A stretch of DNA of 64,000 nucleotides from Flaccisagitta enflata (lineage: Eukaryota; Chaetognatha; Sagittoidea; Aphragmophora). The position numbers and the translations under genes are program-made. Shown piece by piece: positions 1 to 12,230 of this stretch. The stretch's first letter is position 1, and every line of letters starts with the position of its first letter. Location: assembly GCA_965153355.1 (NCBI GenBank), contig OZ231126.1:84568001-84632000 (forward strand). Direction: 5' to 3'. Below the pieces are notes generated by a model. It saw only the letters and a list, made by a program, of their open reading frames with translations, did not search any database and was not told the DNA's origin.

Positions 1-780
1 AATTGATGAATGATTGATTGACAATTGACGCTTTCAACTTGATTTGTCAACAATCGTCCAATGATCAGTCGTTCTCTTCTAGTCTAACGAACCGAGGTGC
101 AATGAAAACTCGGTGTGTGAATGTGAGGGATGAAATTAAAACCAAGTCCCATGATCAGGTTGAGCAAATGGAAGAGGAGTAAAATTGTGATCTTTGTTTC
201 ACTTTTCCTCTTTTTTTTTTAAATCCGTAGAACAAACAGGGATAGGCGATTTTTTTCGCTCGTGAAGGGAGGAGTATTTCGGCAGGCTCTTTATCAAAGA
301 TTAGAACAAGGATTTGATAATCAAGGAAAAAATATCTTCTTTCGTTCTTTCGTTGGATGTAAACCGACGTAAAAAGAAGAGCCGTGGAAATATTTTTGTG
401 AGCTACAATGGCCAATTTTTTCTTAGGATAAGCGAGAGTCAAGTCGATGTGACCCGATGGAATCAGTCAGTAACCAATGTTTGGAGCCAAGTTATGGAGC
501 GAGTAATATAGTATGGCATGTGAGAAAAGAAGACTTGCCCTATTAGGCTATTAAAGAGAGTCTTCTGAAGATTCCGATTGGATTGACCTCATCAAATGAG
601 GCCAATCTATTTTTTTTTTTACTTGAGCAAGAAGGCAAAAAATTCCGGGAACAGAGATGGCCAACGATGGTCACAAATGATAGAGAGAGAGAGGTTTCTA
701 GACTCGGTATTTGAACTTCGCTCGCGACTAAAAGCCATCACTTTTTTGATGGAACGCCTTCGTTAGTCCATACCGACGAA
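1..780. other. No recognisable gene
   Basis: AT-rich sequence with short A and T runs. Both strands are broken by frequent stops, and the short reading frames (under 100 codons) have no recognisable motif. I see no repeat family member here. Confidence 0.5.
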
Positions 781-1125
781 AAGCAGGAGGAGGGGGAGGA
801 GGAGGATTATGATCGAGAGGAAGAGGAAGGAGGATTCGTAGTATGAGGAGGAGAAGGAGATGGATGAGAGAGAAAGGGAGCAAAAGAGAGCGTGATAACG
901 ACAAACGTGATAACAAATGGAAACCAAAAGGTATAATATGAGCGGCGGGCCATAGACGAGAGAGGAGCGTGAGGAGGAAGAGGATGAGCAGGATGAGCAG
1001 GTGGTAAACGATGGAGGAAGAGGCGGAGGAGAAGGAAGAAGAAGAAGACCAACAAGGAGAGTATTGGAGGAGGAAGCATAGTGAGTAAGTAGAAAAAGAG
1101 AGGAAGACGAGGAGGACGGTAACCA
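781..1125. repeat. Purine-rich GAGGA low-complexity tract
   Basis: The plus strand is almost all A and G (GAGGAGGA-type runs). Overlapping minus-strand frames rich in Leu, Ser and Pro are the complement of this bias and are not convincing genes. Confidence 0.7.
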
Positions 1126-1129
1126 AGCA

Positions 1130-3069
1130 AAGTTGTACGAGGCTATCAGTTGCTCACCATGAGAAAGAGAGATTGGAACAAAATTTACTCTTGAACTTCA
1201 TAACAGGATTAATTTTGAAGGACTTATTCAATAACTTACGGGCAAAAGCCAGCAAATCAAGTAGGGGTTAGGCATTTTGAGAACAATAGCATTTTAGCAT
1301 TGTCTTAGGGCCAAGACCAGACCACAAATAGCGGTATTGTTAGATGACATTTCGTCTTTGTGCTTTTTGAAACGCTTCAATTTTCTGTGAAACATTATCA
1401 ATTCGTCACCGATAGCTAGTTTGATACATAGACGGGGATATGCGCTGAGCTGTAGTAGCGAATTTAGCGACATTGTTTTCGCAGGCTGAGACCACCGAGT
1501 CAAGTAACACAAGTCCAAGAGATGTTCAATATAATAGAAGCGTCCTTGGCGTCTCGAAGGAGTAACACCCTGAGCAGGAAATTTGGCACAAGTCCAATAA
1601 AACAATCAATAATTTCTCAAAAAAGATAAAATCTGTCCAAAATAGGGCTGGAATGCTAAAGTATTGTTATTTTGAATATGTAAGAGCTAAAAAGCAGTAA
1701 TAAAGTTGGAAAATATCATTTCATATGAAGGTCGATTAGGATCTATCTGCTATGGATTCTGCGATACTGTCTTTGATCGAGTGGAAACGATAGATGATGA
1801 CTTGTTGGTCGATTTTGCAGATTTTGGCTTGGATATGGTGCTGCAATGCATCGAGGGACCTAATTTGGTAACCCCCTGCATACACTGCCAACTTCAGACC
1901 ACCCCAGTAGCTCTAAAATGGCCTCAAGTGTGAGTGTTTTCCTTCACCAAATTTTGCCGGTAAAAATCCATCAAAATCTAATGTCGCATTTCTAGTTTGA
2001 AGCCTTCTATGGCAGAGAGCGGTCGCGGGATTGAGTAATGGCGCGTTCTTACATCTTGTAGAGCTAATCAGGGTACTACGTTTCAAATTTCAACTCACTA
2101 GGCCATCTAGAAGTATCATTTTTGTGTCAAAATGTTTGTGCCAAATTTCCTGCACAGGGTGTTATCAATTGATTCCTGGTCTTATTAAACGTATGTTATT
2201 CGTGTCCAATAATCGATGAGGTTTGACTTTCATAAGGAAGACAAAGGATTAAAAGAACCGTAATCCTTCGCACGTGCTGTTATTTGCACGTGTTATTGGA
2301 AAAAGTCGAAGAATCGAAGATCCTTTGAAAAGTAGGATAAGATGGCCACAAAGGCCAAGTACACGCTTTTGACTTAGTAACAACTTTTTTTTTTTTGAGG
2401 CTCAATGTTGTTAATTGAATGACAATATGAGGCTCAAACCGTTGCTAAATTGTTGTCATTTATTGGACCACCCTTCTTCTTAAGTAGGAATTGATTACGT
2501 TGTCTGTGCTATCATTCCTAGCACTGCTTTCTGTGGAATAAAAGGGAACCAGGGCAGGAATGAAATAAAAGGAGTACAACCTTTCAAAACCAGGAATAAA
2601 ATGTTATTTCAACAAAACTCAACAAAACTCAGTCAAAAGCGTGTAGGCCACTGTCTACTATTTTGAGTTCTTTGTCATTCTTTTAGTCTCTTTATACAGT
2701 CTATAGATCGCGCGACAATTGAGCTGGCGCGTGCTTTAATCTCATAAAGATTGTTAAATTTAGACTTCAGCAGGTCGTGTGTATTCAAGTGGATGAAAGA
2801 AAAAGTTTGGCCATGAAGGAAGGTCTGCCATGACTGCAAAAAAGCACGTGCTATCGGGTGACGATGGTACCACTCAGTCGCGCGCTAGGTGAGTTTTTCA
2901 GAGTTTTGGTCGTCTGTCCTACCATATTTTGGTTCGTTGGTCTGTGATGCGTGTTTGAAGTCTTTTTCTATACAGACAATAACTGCATTTTGAAGAATCA
3001 AGGAAAAATAGGTGTCCAAAATGATGTTTTCGCCCCTGGTTTCTGGTAAATCATGGAAGGTACCGCACG
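1130..3069. other. Mostly unrecognised stretch, one short inverted match
   Basis: No gene is recognised. A 29-bp segment near 1562-1590 (containing AGGAAATTTGGCACAA) recurs inverted near 2138-2166. This could be a remnant of a roughly 600-bp foldback element, but the rest of the arms does not align by eye. Confidence 0.3.
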
Positions 3070-3520
3070 CTTTTTGGGCGATGTCCTGTAGGACACAGGG
3101 GTGAACCATTAATTACGTACATCTGTCCGTCCATCCCCCCCGAAGTTTTTCAATCCTCAAATTCCCATTGAATAACATAGGAAATTGATAAGATATAAAC
3201 TTCCCATTCAATATCATTGAAACTTGATGAAAACTGAAAGGAATGTGAAATTCCCATTGAATAACATGGCAAATTGATGAAAATTTGAAAAAATGCAAAA
3301 CTTTGGAGCAATTTTCCATGATATCCAATGGGAGTGACTACCATTGGATATCATGGAAAATTGCTCCAAAGGCCTCAAATATGCCTTCTCAGGATGTATG
3401 GAAATTCACCCCTGTGTCCAACAGGACATCGGCCTTTTGAGGCCGCTGCCCTGCTCTCACTTCACTTCTTCAGCTATTACTCCAAGCAGGGCATCGGGTA
3501 ACGCTGACGATGTGCGATCC
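3070..3520. mobile_element. GCAGGGC-family dispersed element with central palindrome
   Basis: The blocks GATGTCCTGTAGGACACAGG near 3080 and its inverted counterpart near 3410-3430 flank short tandem units of the AATTCCCATTGAATAACATG type. The right side carries GGCCTTTTGAGGCC, CTGCCCTGCT and GCAGGGCATCGGGTAACGC, which recur near 32.5, 34.9, 42.2, 42.6 and 49.2 kb. No coding sequence is present. The transposition mechanism is unknown. Confidence 0.6.
3302..3370. repeat. Perfect 30-bp inverted repeat, 9-nt loop
   Basis: The arms at 3302-3331 and 3341-3370 are exact reverse complements around the loop GAGTGACTA. The hairpin is internal to the GCAGGGC-family element. Confidence 0.9.
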
Positions 3521-3617
3521 TTGGATGACTTGTTAGTAGTGGAGTGATCTACATGGACACGATGGGAGCAAACAGTGGCCAAATTTCAACCCCGAGCCAC
3601 AAACCCAAAATGCCGAG

Positions 3618-3842
3618 TTTTTAGTCGCGTGCTACGCGACTCTACACCCCGTTTTGTCCGTCCGTCCATCCGTCCATCGATCTGTCGGTCACATCTTACT
3701 TGTTCCTGGACCTCACTGCACTGCTCCTGCCTAAAGGGTCTAGTGACCTCAAATATGGCCCCGCCCTTGCTGAATGCGTTCCATCCGTCCGTCCGGCTTT
3801 GTCCATCCGTCCGTCCGTCCGTCCGGTTGTCTGTTAAAATCG

Positions 3843-3848
<6 letters not shown>
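3618..3848 (-). mobile_element. Hairpin element, AGTCGC class, 5' end not seen
   Basis: The hairpin AGTCGCG-tgcta-CGCGACT lies at 3623-3641 next to a T-run. It is followed by CTACACCCCG and CCGT/CCGTCCGT-type tandem sequence, as in copies at 12.2 and 14.3 kb. Strand is given with the hairpin and A-run at the 3' end. The AACAAGGCC end is not recognisable. Confidence 0.6.

Positions 3849-3898
<50 letters not shown>
3849..3898. repeat. (CT)n microsatellite
   Basis: About 25 uninterrupted CT units directly follow the hairpin element. Confidence 0.95.
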
Positions 3899-3901
<3 letters not shown>

Positions 3902-3939
3902 TTCCTCTTGCGGTCATGTTAGGGAACTCAATCCGGTGC

Positions 3940-4140
3940 ACTTGTTTTTTCCCGCAAGGGCAAATCTTTAATTCGAGCATGCTCGAGCTACATTATACAA
4001 AACCAAACCCACACCTAGCCCTAACACTATCCCTAATCCCAACCCTATCCCTAACCCTAAAACCAACCCCATCCCTAACCCTACCCCTAACCCTAAAACA
4101 CTACCCGCTTAAAAATACCAAAAAACAAAAGACACGGATT
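3940..4140. mobile_element. Dispersed element with degenerate telomere-like repeats (copy 1)
   Basis: CCCTAA-type units at about 4010-4098 sit between flanks shared with three other loci: TTTAATTCGAGCATGC on one side and CCCGCTTAAAAATACC with AACAAAAGACACGG on the other. The shared flanks show this is a copied element, not a chromosome end. Confidence 0.6.
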
Positions 4141-4412
4141 GAAATCACTAACGTGACCCCTCTTGCCTCTCTTGCGGACGCACGATAACAAGCCCAGCAC
4201 AAAAGCGCAAAGAACGAATCTATAGCAGTATAGGTCGAGTTTCGGTTTTGTTTAAGGAGCACCTTCTCTTTCTTTGTCCAGCCGGTAAAAAGTAATGGTC
4301 ACTCAAAGACAGAAAACGAGAAAAGTATCTCATCGCAAAAGAAGTCTTGAACGCTACCATTTGACACGCTTTTTTCGAGCACGCGGTTTTTTTGCCAGTT
4401 AGGTTAAGACAC

Positions 4413-4921
4413 TGGGTGTGTTTCTACTCAAAGACACAAACGCGTTTCTTATGTGGGTTTTGCAAATCGCGATTTTACTTCACTCTCCCTGAAAAAATTG
4501 AAGCACAAGGTAGATTTGAACCCTCTCCAAGTTGCCTTGTGAATTCAGCTTCCTTGAACTTGAGGTCAATGCCCTTACCAACAACGCCATTAGGGCAATC
4601 ACTCAAGTCAATGGAATTTCGGTGGCTTTATTCTACGACTTTATATAAATTTATGGGGGTTCAGTTCTGTAATGGCTATCTTATTTAATTGCGTCTCTAT
4701 TAAACAAGTATATCAGAAATAATTTTATTCATTTGAATGAATGTCTCAGCGGCGCAGGTGGTTAAGGCGTAAGCTACTATTCTACTGGGACACATTGCTT
4801 TTGAGCGTGGGTTCAATCCCTGCAAGAGGCCAATATTTTTTCAGGGTGAGGGTGGTGAAAATCGAGAATTGTAAAACCTACCTGAAAAACGTGTTTCTGG
4901 CTTTGAGTAGAAACGCACCCA
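4413..4921. mobile_element. Inverted pair of tRNA-derived SINE-like units
   Basis: Two tRNA-like heads face each other. The minus-strand head spans about 4497-4600 (A-box-like TGGTAAGGGC, B-box-like GGTTCAAATC). The plus-strand head spans about 4745-4835 (TGGTTAAGGCG, GGTTCAATCCC). Their outer tails (4413-4496 and 4836-4921) are diverged inverted copies, both running to TGGGTG(T/C)G(T)TTCTACTC. The heads resemble long-variable-arm Leu/Ser tRNAs. Poor acceptor stems and repeat context argue against functional tRNA genes. Confidence 0.6.
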
Positions 4922-4929
4922 TTATATGT

Positions 4930-5700
4930 TTAGTTTTTATTCAGAATGTTTTTTCTTGTGCTGATTCTGAACAACCATTTCATCAAAAGACTTTTCAAAC
5001 CCTGATTCATGGCCAAACAACCTTTTCTCAACAACAAACTTATAGAAAAGACATGGAATGGGATATTGTTGTACTGAAAACTATACTAAGTGATAAGATT
5101 TTTCGAAGAGTCCCACGGAAAATTCCTGATCTGCTTCCAAATGAACTTTTTTTGCATTTCCAAGAGCATGGCTTCCATCCTACGTGGTTTTAGACAAGGG
5201 CCATGTTTTTCAGTTTTTTGAATTAGTCATCTCCTACGCAAATTAAGAAATTCCCGTAAGGCGTATCTAGTGATTAAAGAGAATTTTCTTCAGAAAATGT
5301 TACATTTTCATCGCATATTGATACATTTTATACTGTTTAAGTGGTCCCCACGAGATTTCCATGCAAATTCCTAATGAATATACACATCCAAAAGTTTTGG
5401 GTACTTCAATGAAAGTGTTTAACCGATTCATCCACTGGGTAAATAACTGGCGGTGAAAATCGCGAATTTTCTGGGAGATGGAAACATTTTTACATCTAAG
5501 ATATTACTTATGTATTTACTAATGACACGAGATACGTCAATGCGTTTCGATTGTTCATTAAGTGAAGTGTTCATTAAGTTCATTAAGTTTTGTGTTATTA
5601 GCGTAACTCAATTCCATCACGTCACATTAGATCTTAGTCAGCAACCTCGGATGGATCATTGATTTTTAAAACAAAGTTCAAGGTTTTGCGCGGTAACGTG
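4930..5700. other. No recognisable gene
   Basis: Unique-looking AT-rich sequence with no family member or convincing coding frame. Confidence 0.45.
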
Positions 5701-5717
5701 TCACGTGCAGAGCCAGG

Positions 5718-5860
<143 letters not shown>

Positions 5861-5922
5861 ACAAAACCCTGCTCTCCCCATCCCCGTGTCAACTCCCACG
5901 TCATACCACCCCCTTCCAAGAA

Positions 5923-6052
5923 AACAAGGTCGGATACATGGTTACCCCAGTCGCGGACGGTTGGGCAGGAGCAGTACTGCGAAAACTGCTCGAAATTTAA
6001 AAATGTGACAGACGGACCGACCGACCGACACGGCTTGTCCGCGACTATAAAA
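5923..6052 (+). mobile_element. Hairpin element, AGTCGC class, hairpin partly deleted
   Basis: The 5' end reads AACAAGGTCGGATACATGG, then CCAGTCGCGGACGG and GGGCAGGAGCAG, followed by GACCGACCGACC-type internal repeats. At the 3' end only one arm, GCGACT, remains before the A-rich boundary. Confidence 0.75.
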
Positions 6053-6054
6053 GA

Positions 6055-6384
6055 CATTTGAAAACTCATTTCATTTTTAGTCAAAATGTTTTTGATAAGA
6101 AAAGAAAAGGAGAGCCGGGAAGTCTGACCGAACTAGTAACTTCAGGTCGAATGGTTAAAATTTGATGGAAACTTCATAATTCCTCCACCAGGCCAAGAGA
6201 TGTCCAATAGATTCGTCGTCTTTATATGTAAGATATTAAAATACAAATTATCAAGGTAAAAAGATATTAAGATATAATGATATGCAGATATAAAGGTATT
6301 GAGATACTGAGATAAAGAGAAAAATATTAACTGATTACTCCCTCCCCCCCAAAAAAAGAAATTTTCGCGTTATGGATCTTCAGA
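6055..6384. other. AT-rich, no gene recognised
   Basis: It contains short GATATTAAGATAT-like units near 6230-6310. No coding signal. Confidence 0.4.
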
Positions 6385-6440
6385 CATTCCTTCCTTCCTT
6401 CAGACCCTCTTATAGAGATGCGAGTACGCATCGAAAAAAA
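6385..6440 (+). mobile_element. Hairpin-element 3' fragment, AGATGC class
   Basis: CTCTTATAGA is followed by the hairpin GATGCGAGTACGCATC (6417-6432) and an A-run, matching the 3' ends at 24.4 and 30.0 kb. The 5' portion is not recognised. Confidence 0.65.
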
Positions 6441-7439
6441 GAACGCATCATTTCAATGGTAACTTGTAAATGGGAGAGAGAAACATGATAACAAAATAAG
6501 ATGAAAAGTTTGAAGCAGTCTGCATGTCAAGGTAAGGTTAGCGCAGTGAAGGACGTCAAAAGTATTGAAAAAACGTGAGCATCTTGATATCGCGTGAATA
6601 TGAGCCATGGTTTGCGTTTATAAAAGGGGAAAAAGTGATCTTGATCCCATCATAATTTTTCATGAACGCACTGCACTGGCACGTGTTACTTTGAGTGAAA
6701 TCGATGTATACATTTGTATAGCAATTAGCAAATGACACGCGATTTATGGAGGCTTTTAAAACCTTTTCACTCAATCATTTTAAGTCTTTTTATTTCTTTC
6801 CTTCTTTTGCTTCTTTTTTTCTTGCGTCACAGATAGTCTGTTGGTGGGTTAGTCAGTCCATTTGTAAGCGTGTCGGTCCGTGCTTGGCTCTATTGGTCTG
6901 GTAGTTGGACGGTCGGTCCGTTACACAGGGATTTTTGCACCGTAGCTTGCTGGAATCTGATTCGATTTACGTAGACGTTCACTGATGATTGTTTTCCTCA
7001 TGTTACTTACCACAGCACATTCAACATTGAATGAACGACCGAATGAAATAGTAAATGAGCTGTGATGATTTATACAATCATTTTGGTGCAGCTCAGCATC
7101 TGACCATTTTTCACAAAGCTGACGATGGTAGCTACATTTAGTGAAAAAGATATCAAGGTAGAATGTGAAGAATAATCTGTTCCGCTTCATAGAAAAAGTT
7201 AATTGCCCACGAAAATTAGCAACTACTCTCTAATAGACAAATGATCCCACGGTATTTATTCACTATGGCCCATATGCATTTCTACAGTTGGCATCCAACA
7301 GTGTTGATGATTGATCATGGCTCCAATTTCCCTCTTTCTGCCCTAACGTATCCAAGCTTTTACTCGCTGGGCTCAACATGAGGTGCTGCTTCTTAATTGT
7401 CTGCAAATTCTCACCTTTGCTTCATATCTCATCCTTTTC
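6441..7439. other. No recognisable gene
   Basis: The short frames have no motif. A degenerate GGTCGGTCC/GTCAGTCC-rich patch at about 6840-6925 resembles hairpin-element interiors but lacks both ends. Confidence 0.35.
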
Positions 7440-7442
7440 AGT

Positions 7443-7445
<3 letters not shown>

Positions 7446-7488
<43 letters not shown>

Positions 7489-7592
7489 CTATGAACCAGA
7501 GAGAGGCTGTTGGATCTTAATCTTATCCCCTCACTTCTCTCATACTTAACCCCCTGCATCTATCCTCTGTATGTGTGTATGAGTGTGTGTGT

Positions 7593-7676
<84 letters not shown>

Positions 7677-7680
7677 GCCT
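7446..7680. repeat. (CT)n and (GT)n microsatellites
   Basis: (CT)n spans about 7446-7486 and (GT)n about 7571-7677, separated by about 85 bp. Confidence 0.95.
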
Positions 7681-7799
7681 GATCTATCTGCCTGATCTAT
7701 CTGTCTGACTAGCGTGTATTTTCTGAATAGCTTTGGACGTAAAAAAACGGATTTTACCTTTTTGATGTCGCGTTAACGACAGTCGATTGGTTTCTTTTC

Positions 7800-8200
7800 A
7801 GCCACGAGCTCGCAAACAAACGAGCACAATGTCTCGTTCCCTATCCTTTCCTTCTACCTCTTCCCCCTCCCCGGCTCAGCCACACCCCCAAACCCGCGAC
7901 CATCTCCCCAATCCCCCCCCCTCCCGCTCCCCCGCTCCAATCCACAACTGGAGTAACTCCGCCCTCTTTTCCAACTTCCAGTTAACACTTACCCTCAAAA
8001 CCTCAAAATGGACCAAACTTTATATTCTCTCTGTCTCTGTCTCGGTCTCTCTTTTGTTTCATTCACCCTCACCCTCTCTATCTCATCCATGTCTGGACAC
8101 AAATTTTTTTTTCCCACCGAATTCAACTCAGCTGCGTGGTCAATCCACAATCTCTCTCTCTTCCTTCGCTTCGCCCCATCTTGTAAGATGAAAAGAGGGG
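7800..8200. repeat. C/T-rich low-complexity tract
   Basis: Pyrimidine-rich plus strand (CCCTCCC, CTCTCTGTCTCTG runs). The open frames here reflect composition. No motif is recognised. Confidence 0.5.
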
Positions 8201-8505
8201 GAATCGAGATAAATATATAATAAAACAATTCTCTAGTCGTCTTTTACATTTAGCCGTGTGGTCATCTTCGAAGATCTCCTCTTCCTCCTTCTTTTGACCG
8301 GGAGTCATCTCTGATCTCTCATCGGTCCGTTTGTATCCCCGATCACACAACGGAGCAGCGGAAGAGACGGGCCTTTACTTACCCTTTGCTCACCCTTGAA
8401 ACATCTCACCGACTAAAGGGTAAGTGAAGAAGGATCGAGTCATTGTTAGAGAATAGGATTACGGATATATGCGAGGTGGATGAATGATTGAATGAATCAA
8501 GAAGT

Positions 8506-8508
<3 letters not shown>

Positions 8509-8576
<68 letters not shown>

Positions 8577-8660
8577 GTAAGATGATACATTTGCAAAAGA
8601 GGTAAATGATATGAACGATCGTCAAACTTTCAAAAACAGTGACAACATGTATGGGAAACC

Positions 8661-8718
<58 letters not shown>
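8509..8718. repeat. (GA)n and (CT)n microsatellites in inverted arrangement
   Basis: (GA)n at 8509-8574 and (CT)n at 8663-8718 are complementary, separated by about 90 bp, and could fold back. Confidence 0.95.
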
Positions 8719-8721
<3 letters not shown>

Positions 8722-8829
8722 TTTCTCAAGCTTCTATCTTCTATCTGCTGTCTTATCAAGGAGTGAGCGAAGCGAGTGAGCGAGCCTGTGAACGGAGCGA
8801 GCGAGCAAAGCGGGCGAGCGTTTCGAAGT

Positions 8830-10090
8830 GGAGCACTGTGGTGTGGGGGGGTTTCTTTGTGGTAGATCCATAACAACCTCGCCTGTGACTGTCTGTTTTG
8901 ATCGCATGTACAATGCAAATGTTTCCATTCCCTTGCAAAGCGGGCGTACAGTGGCACCGGCCCCGCAACGCATGGCTCAAATTATGAAATTATGTCCTCA
9001 GTTAATCGCGGGTTGATGGGAAGGCACCTGAGGGTTGTTAAAATCCATAAAAAACTCACTTTTCGATGTCATCGTTGTAGTTGTAGACAATTTACGCCAT
9101 TCAGATCAATTCAGTTTGGTCGGTAACTATTACTAGGTTAGCCAGCCTCTCTGTTAGTTTTGCTCGATGGAAAACTAGGAGTGATGCGCGTCGTACCTAG
9201 TCAGTGAGGACTTACAAGGCCCTCTTCTATATTTTTTAATTAAGGTTTGGTGAATGGTGAGGGATACTGTTCCACCTATCATACATTTATTTCCTAGATA
9301 GTTAAAGAAATGAAAAGAGACACCGCAATCGACTGTTCTGTATGATTTGAACGTTTGCGGTACGGACCGACCAACCAATCAACGGACGAACTGATATAAC
9401 CCTCGTGATGAGGACTCCACGCGACGCAACGCCACGTCTTTAAAAGCGCGGCTCTTGGTTCCATAACATTCAGATTTTGCCCATGGCCTACAGAAAACGC
9501 CAAGCCAAGGACGCTTGAAAAAGACCTTTTTCTCCCTTCGATCTTTATCCGGCTTGAAAAAAAAATCGATTATTACGATTTCTTTTGTGCAAAGATGAGG
9601 CTTCTTCCAGAAACTTAACGCGACCCTCCCAGCCATTTTTTGGTCTAACGGTCCGACTGTCAATCAGCCGTTTTGTAATTGAGCGTGCACGCGTCTTTGT
9701 GCAATCGTGTAAGCCGCTTTATGGACGGTCGACAGGTCAGCCTGTAGACAAGCCCCAGTTTTCGGTTGGTCCGTCGGTCGGCAAGGCTAATAACACCAGG
9801 CGCACCAAATTGTCAACTTGGCCGGGTTATTTAAAGTTATGTAAAGGTGCGCAAAATCATCACATGAAAGCGTGTCTGCCCGTCATTCGTCGATCACGCA
9901 CTCACTTTCGCGCTCGAGTCACGGTTTAAAAGGCGCACCTACTTTGCTTTGTTTCTCGAAACCCAAAGCCTAGGCGTACTAGTGACCTTGCTTTACGAGC
10001 AAGATGATTAAACCTATTTTCCTTGTCTTTTTGACTTTTTCGCGTCAAAAAGCAGTTTTGGTTTCGCTTTTTCTGCCTACGCAAAATGCA
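8830..10090. other. No recognisable gene
   Basis: A GAGCGAGC-rich patch precedes it (8755-8830). Short GACCGACC/GGTCGGTC patches near 9365 and 9765 resemble hairpin-element interiors, but no ends are present. Confidence 0.4.
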
Positions 10091-10091
10091 A

Positions 10092-10568
10092 TTGTTGTTG
10101 TTGTGGTGGTGGTGGTGGTGGTGGTGGTGGTGGTGGTGGTGGTGGTGGTGGTGGTGGTGGTGGTGGTGGTGGTGGTGGTGGTGGTGGTGGTGGTGGTGGT
10201 GGTGGTGGTGGTGGTGGTGGTGGTGGTGGTGGTGGTGGTGGTGGTGGTGGTGGTGGTGGTGGTGGTGGTGGTGGTGGTGGTGGTGGTGGTTGTTGGCAGG
10301 TGGTGGTGGTGGTGGTGGTGGTGGTGGTGGTGGTGGTGGTGGTGGTGGTGGTGGTGGTGGTGGTGGTGGTGGTGGTGGTGGTGGTGGTGGTGGTGGTGGT
10401 GGTGGTGGTGGTGGTGGTGGTGGTGGTGGTGGTGGTGGTGGTGGTGGTGGTGGTGGTGGTGGTGGTGGTGGTGGTGGTGGTGGTGGTGGTGGTGGTGGTG
10501 GTGGTGGTGGTGGTGGTGGTGGTGGTGGTGGTGGTGGTGGTGGTGGTGGTGGTGGTGGTGGTGGTGGT
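10092..10568. repeat. Very long (GGT)n trinucleotide array
   Basis: A few GTT units pass into about 62 GGT units. A 10-nt interruption (TGTTGGCAGG, 10290-10299) follows, then about 90 further GGT units and a short CGT run. Open frames in all registers (poly-Val, Trp, Gly, His, Thr, Pro) are products of periodicity. Confidence 0.97.
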
Positions 10569-10569
10569 C

Positions 10570-11350
10570 GTCGTCAGGGTTCGTGTTGCGAGTCGTCCTC
10601 GCATTACTAACATGACCATGATCTCCACACCTGTACACCTGTACATCTGTACACCTGCACGCGACGTATGGAATTGTAGATGCGCCGCTCATCAAAAAAT
10701 GAGTTTCCTTTTATCCTGTTACAAAAAACTTTTGCACATCTTGTAAGGGCAAGCAAATAGGGAGAATAGTATTTTCTTTAACTACATTCAATTTGCATTT
10801 TTGCTTTGGCTAAAAAGGTGCCCCTGCAGAGCATGGAAATCAATGGGAATAAAGACTTGATTGTGTCTTTGAATCACTAAAACTACCGTAATTTTACCTC
10901 CGCATAAGACACAAAATACAGATAACAACTATGTAGCAAACTGCCTCTATATAAAGCACATATCAATACATATTGATTAAAACAATGATCAATAATGTTT
11001 TTAGATTTTCAGTACAACAGTTTTTCTTTCTGTTTACAACCTAACCGTTGCTTTGCGAAGCGCCCAAACACTTCAGATATATTCGAAATCCATATGATTA
11101 GAAATATCAAAAGCGAACGAAGATCTGTTTCTTCATTGCCCCCACCTTTTCCATTGAAAACCCCCACGTTTTTAATTGAAACGATGAAACTATTGTTTTC
11201 CCGTTAATCCAAGGGCGTTAAGGATACACGGACAATACGCATGCAAATGAACAGGGGCACGTTTTGGCAATCAAACATTAGCGGACGGACTACTAAAACA
11301 AGTCCGGATATACGGCCCTCAGTCGCTTACAGATAGGGAGCGTCGGTAAC
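10570..11350. other. No recognisable gene
   Basis: AT-rich with a short TGTACACCTG-type repeat near 10625-10660. Nothing else recognised. Confidence 0.4.
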
Positions 11351-12182
11351 TACACCCTTTTTTTTTTATAAGAACCAAGATTACGAGAACGTTTGGCTTG
11401 AAATCTTGGAAAATTTTGGAATATTGCTAACAATATCGAAAGATTTTTTTTTTGTTCTGATTTTCTTTTTAGTCGCGGACAAGCGACTCTATAAGAGGCT
11501 TTGTCCGTCCGTTGGTCGGTCCGTCGGTCGGTCACGCTCGAGTCGAAAAGTGGGAAAACACGCATTTCCGCCCCTGCCCACCCGTCCGCGACTGGTATTG
11601 GCCGTGTATCCGGCTTTGTTTACTTTTAAAACAAACACTCGACTCGCGAATAAAGAAAAAAACTTTTTAAAAATTAAAAATTATACAGAATATAGCAATT
11701 AGATGAACCATAATACATAAAACATATCTATTACTTTATAATCTGCTATTATATATGTATACTATTATATTATTTAAAAAATCATATGTATTAAATTAAG
11801 GATATTTTCAGAATATTCCATATGATAACCCATTTACGATGAATACTGACAGTGCACTTTGAAAAGATTTCCCAGATATTAGATCATAACTAAGGAACGG
11901 GAAAATTTGTCAGGGGCATAAAAACAAACTGCAACCATCGCTAACATCGAAAAAATGAAATCAAAGCGTAGGATGAGTCCTTTTTTAAGATGAACCATGA
12001 TTTTTGTAGTCACATAAGACATCTCAGGATGACGCCATTTATTCTTTTTTTTATCTTAAAAATATTTTTTGTTATTTTTTTTTTCATAATTTAATTATGA
12101 AATAATTTTTGTACAACTCTTGAACATTCAAGAACATTGAAAACTTGCCAAAAAATTATGTTCTTATGAAAAAAAGAGTGTA
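11351..12182. mobile_element. TATAAGAA-ended MITE carrying a nested hairpin element
   Basis: The left end (TACACCC, T-run, ATAAGAACCAAGATTA) and right end (CAAAAAATTATGTTCTTATG, A-run, GTGTA) are diverged inverted copies. The same ends occur at 18.5, 39.1 and 47.4 kb. The interior is interrupted by the hairpin element at 11466-11621. Confidence 0.6.
11466..11621 (-). mobile_element. Hairpin element, AGTCGC class, complete
   Basis: The T-run is followed by the hairpin AGTCGCGGACAAGCGACT (11471-11488), CTATAAGAGGCTTTGTCC, GGTCGGTCCGTCGG repeats, CGAAAAGTGGGAAAAC, then CCGTCCGCGACTGG and GGCCGTGTATCCGGC with TTTGTTT. Both ends carry the GCGACT core. Confidence 0.85.
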
Positions 12183-12230
12183 CCAAAAGAAGTTTTCACT
12201 CTATCTTAAGATTAATCAAATGAAAAAAAA

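Noticed and set aside
728-1130. Hydrophobic Leu/Ser-rich minus-strand frames as membrane proteins
   Set aside because: They mirror a purine-rich low-complexity tract, in two overlapping frames at once.
3940-4140. Telomere or chromosome-fusion scar
   Set aside because: The telomere-like units have the same non-telomeric flanks in four places, which fits a mobile element.
4497-4835. Functional tRNA genes
   Set aside because: A and B boxes are visible, but acceptor arms do not pair well and both copies lie within a repeated foldback, so they are SINE-like.
10004-10746. Long poly-Val, poly-Trp, poly-Gly, poly-His, poly-Thr and poly-Pro frames
   Set aside because: They are translations of one GGT array in all registers, with no unique sequence beyond the array.
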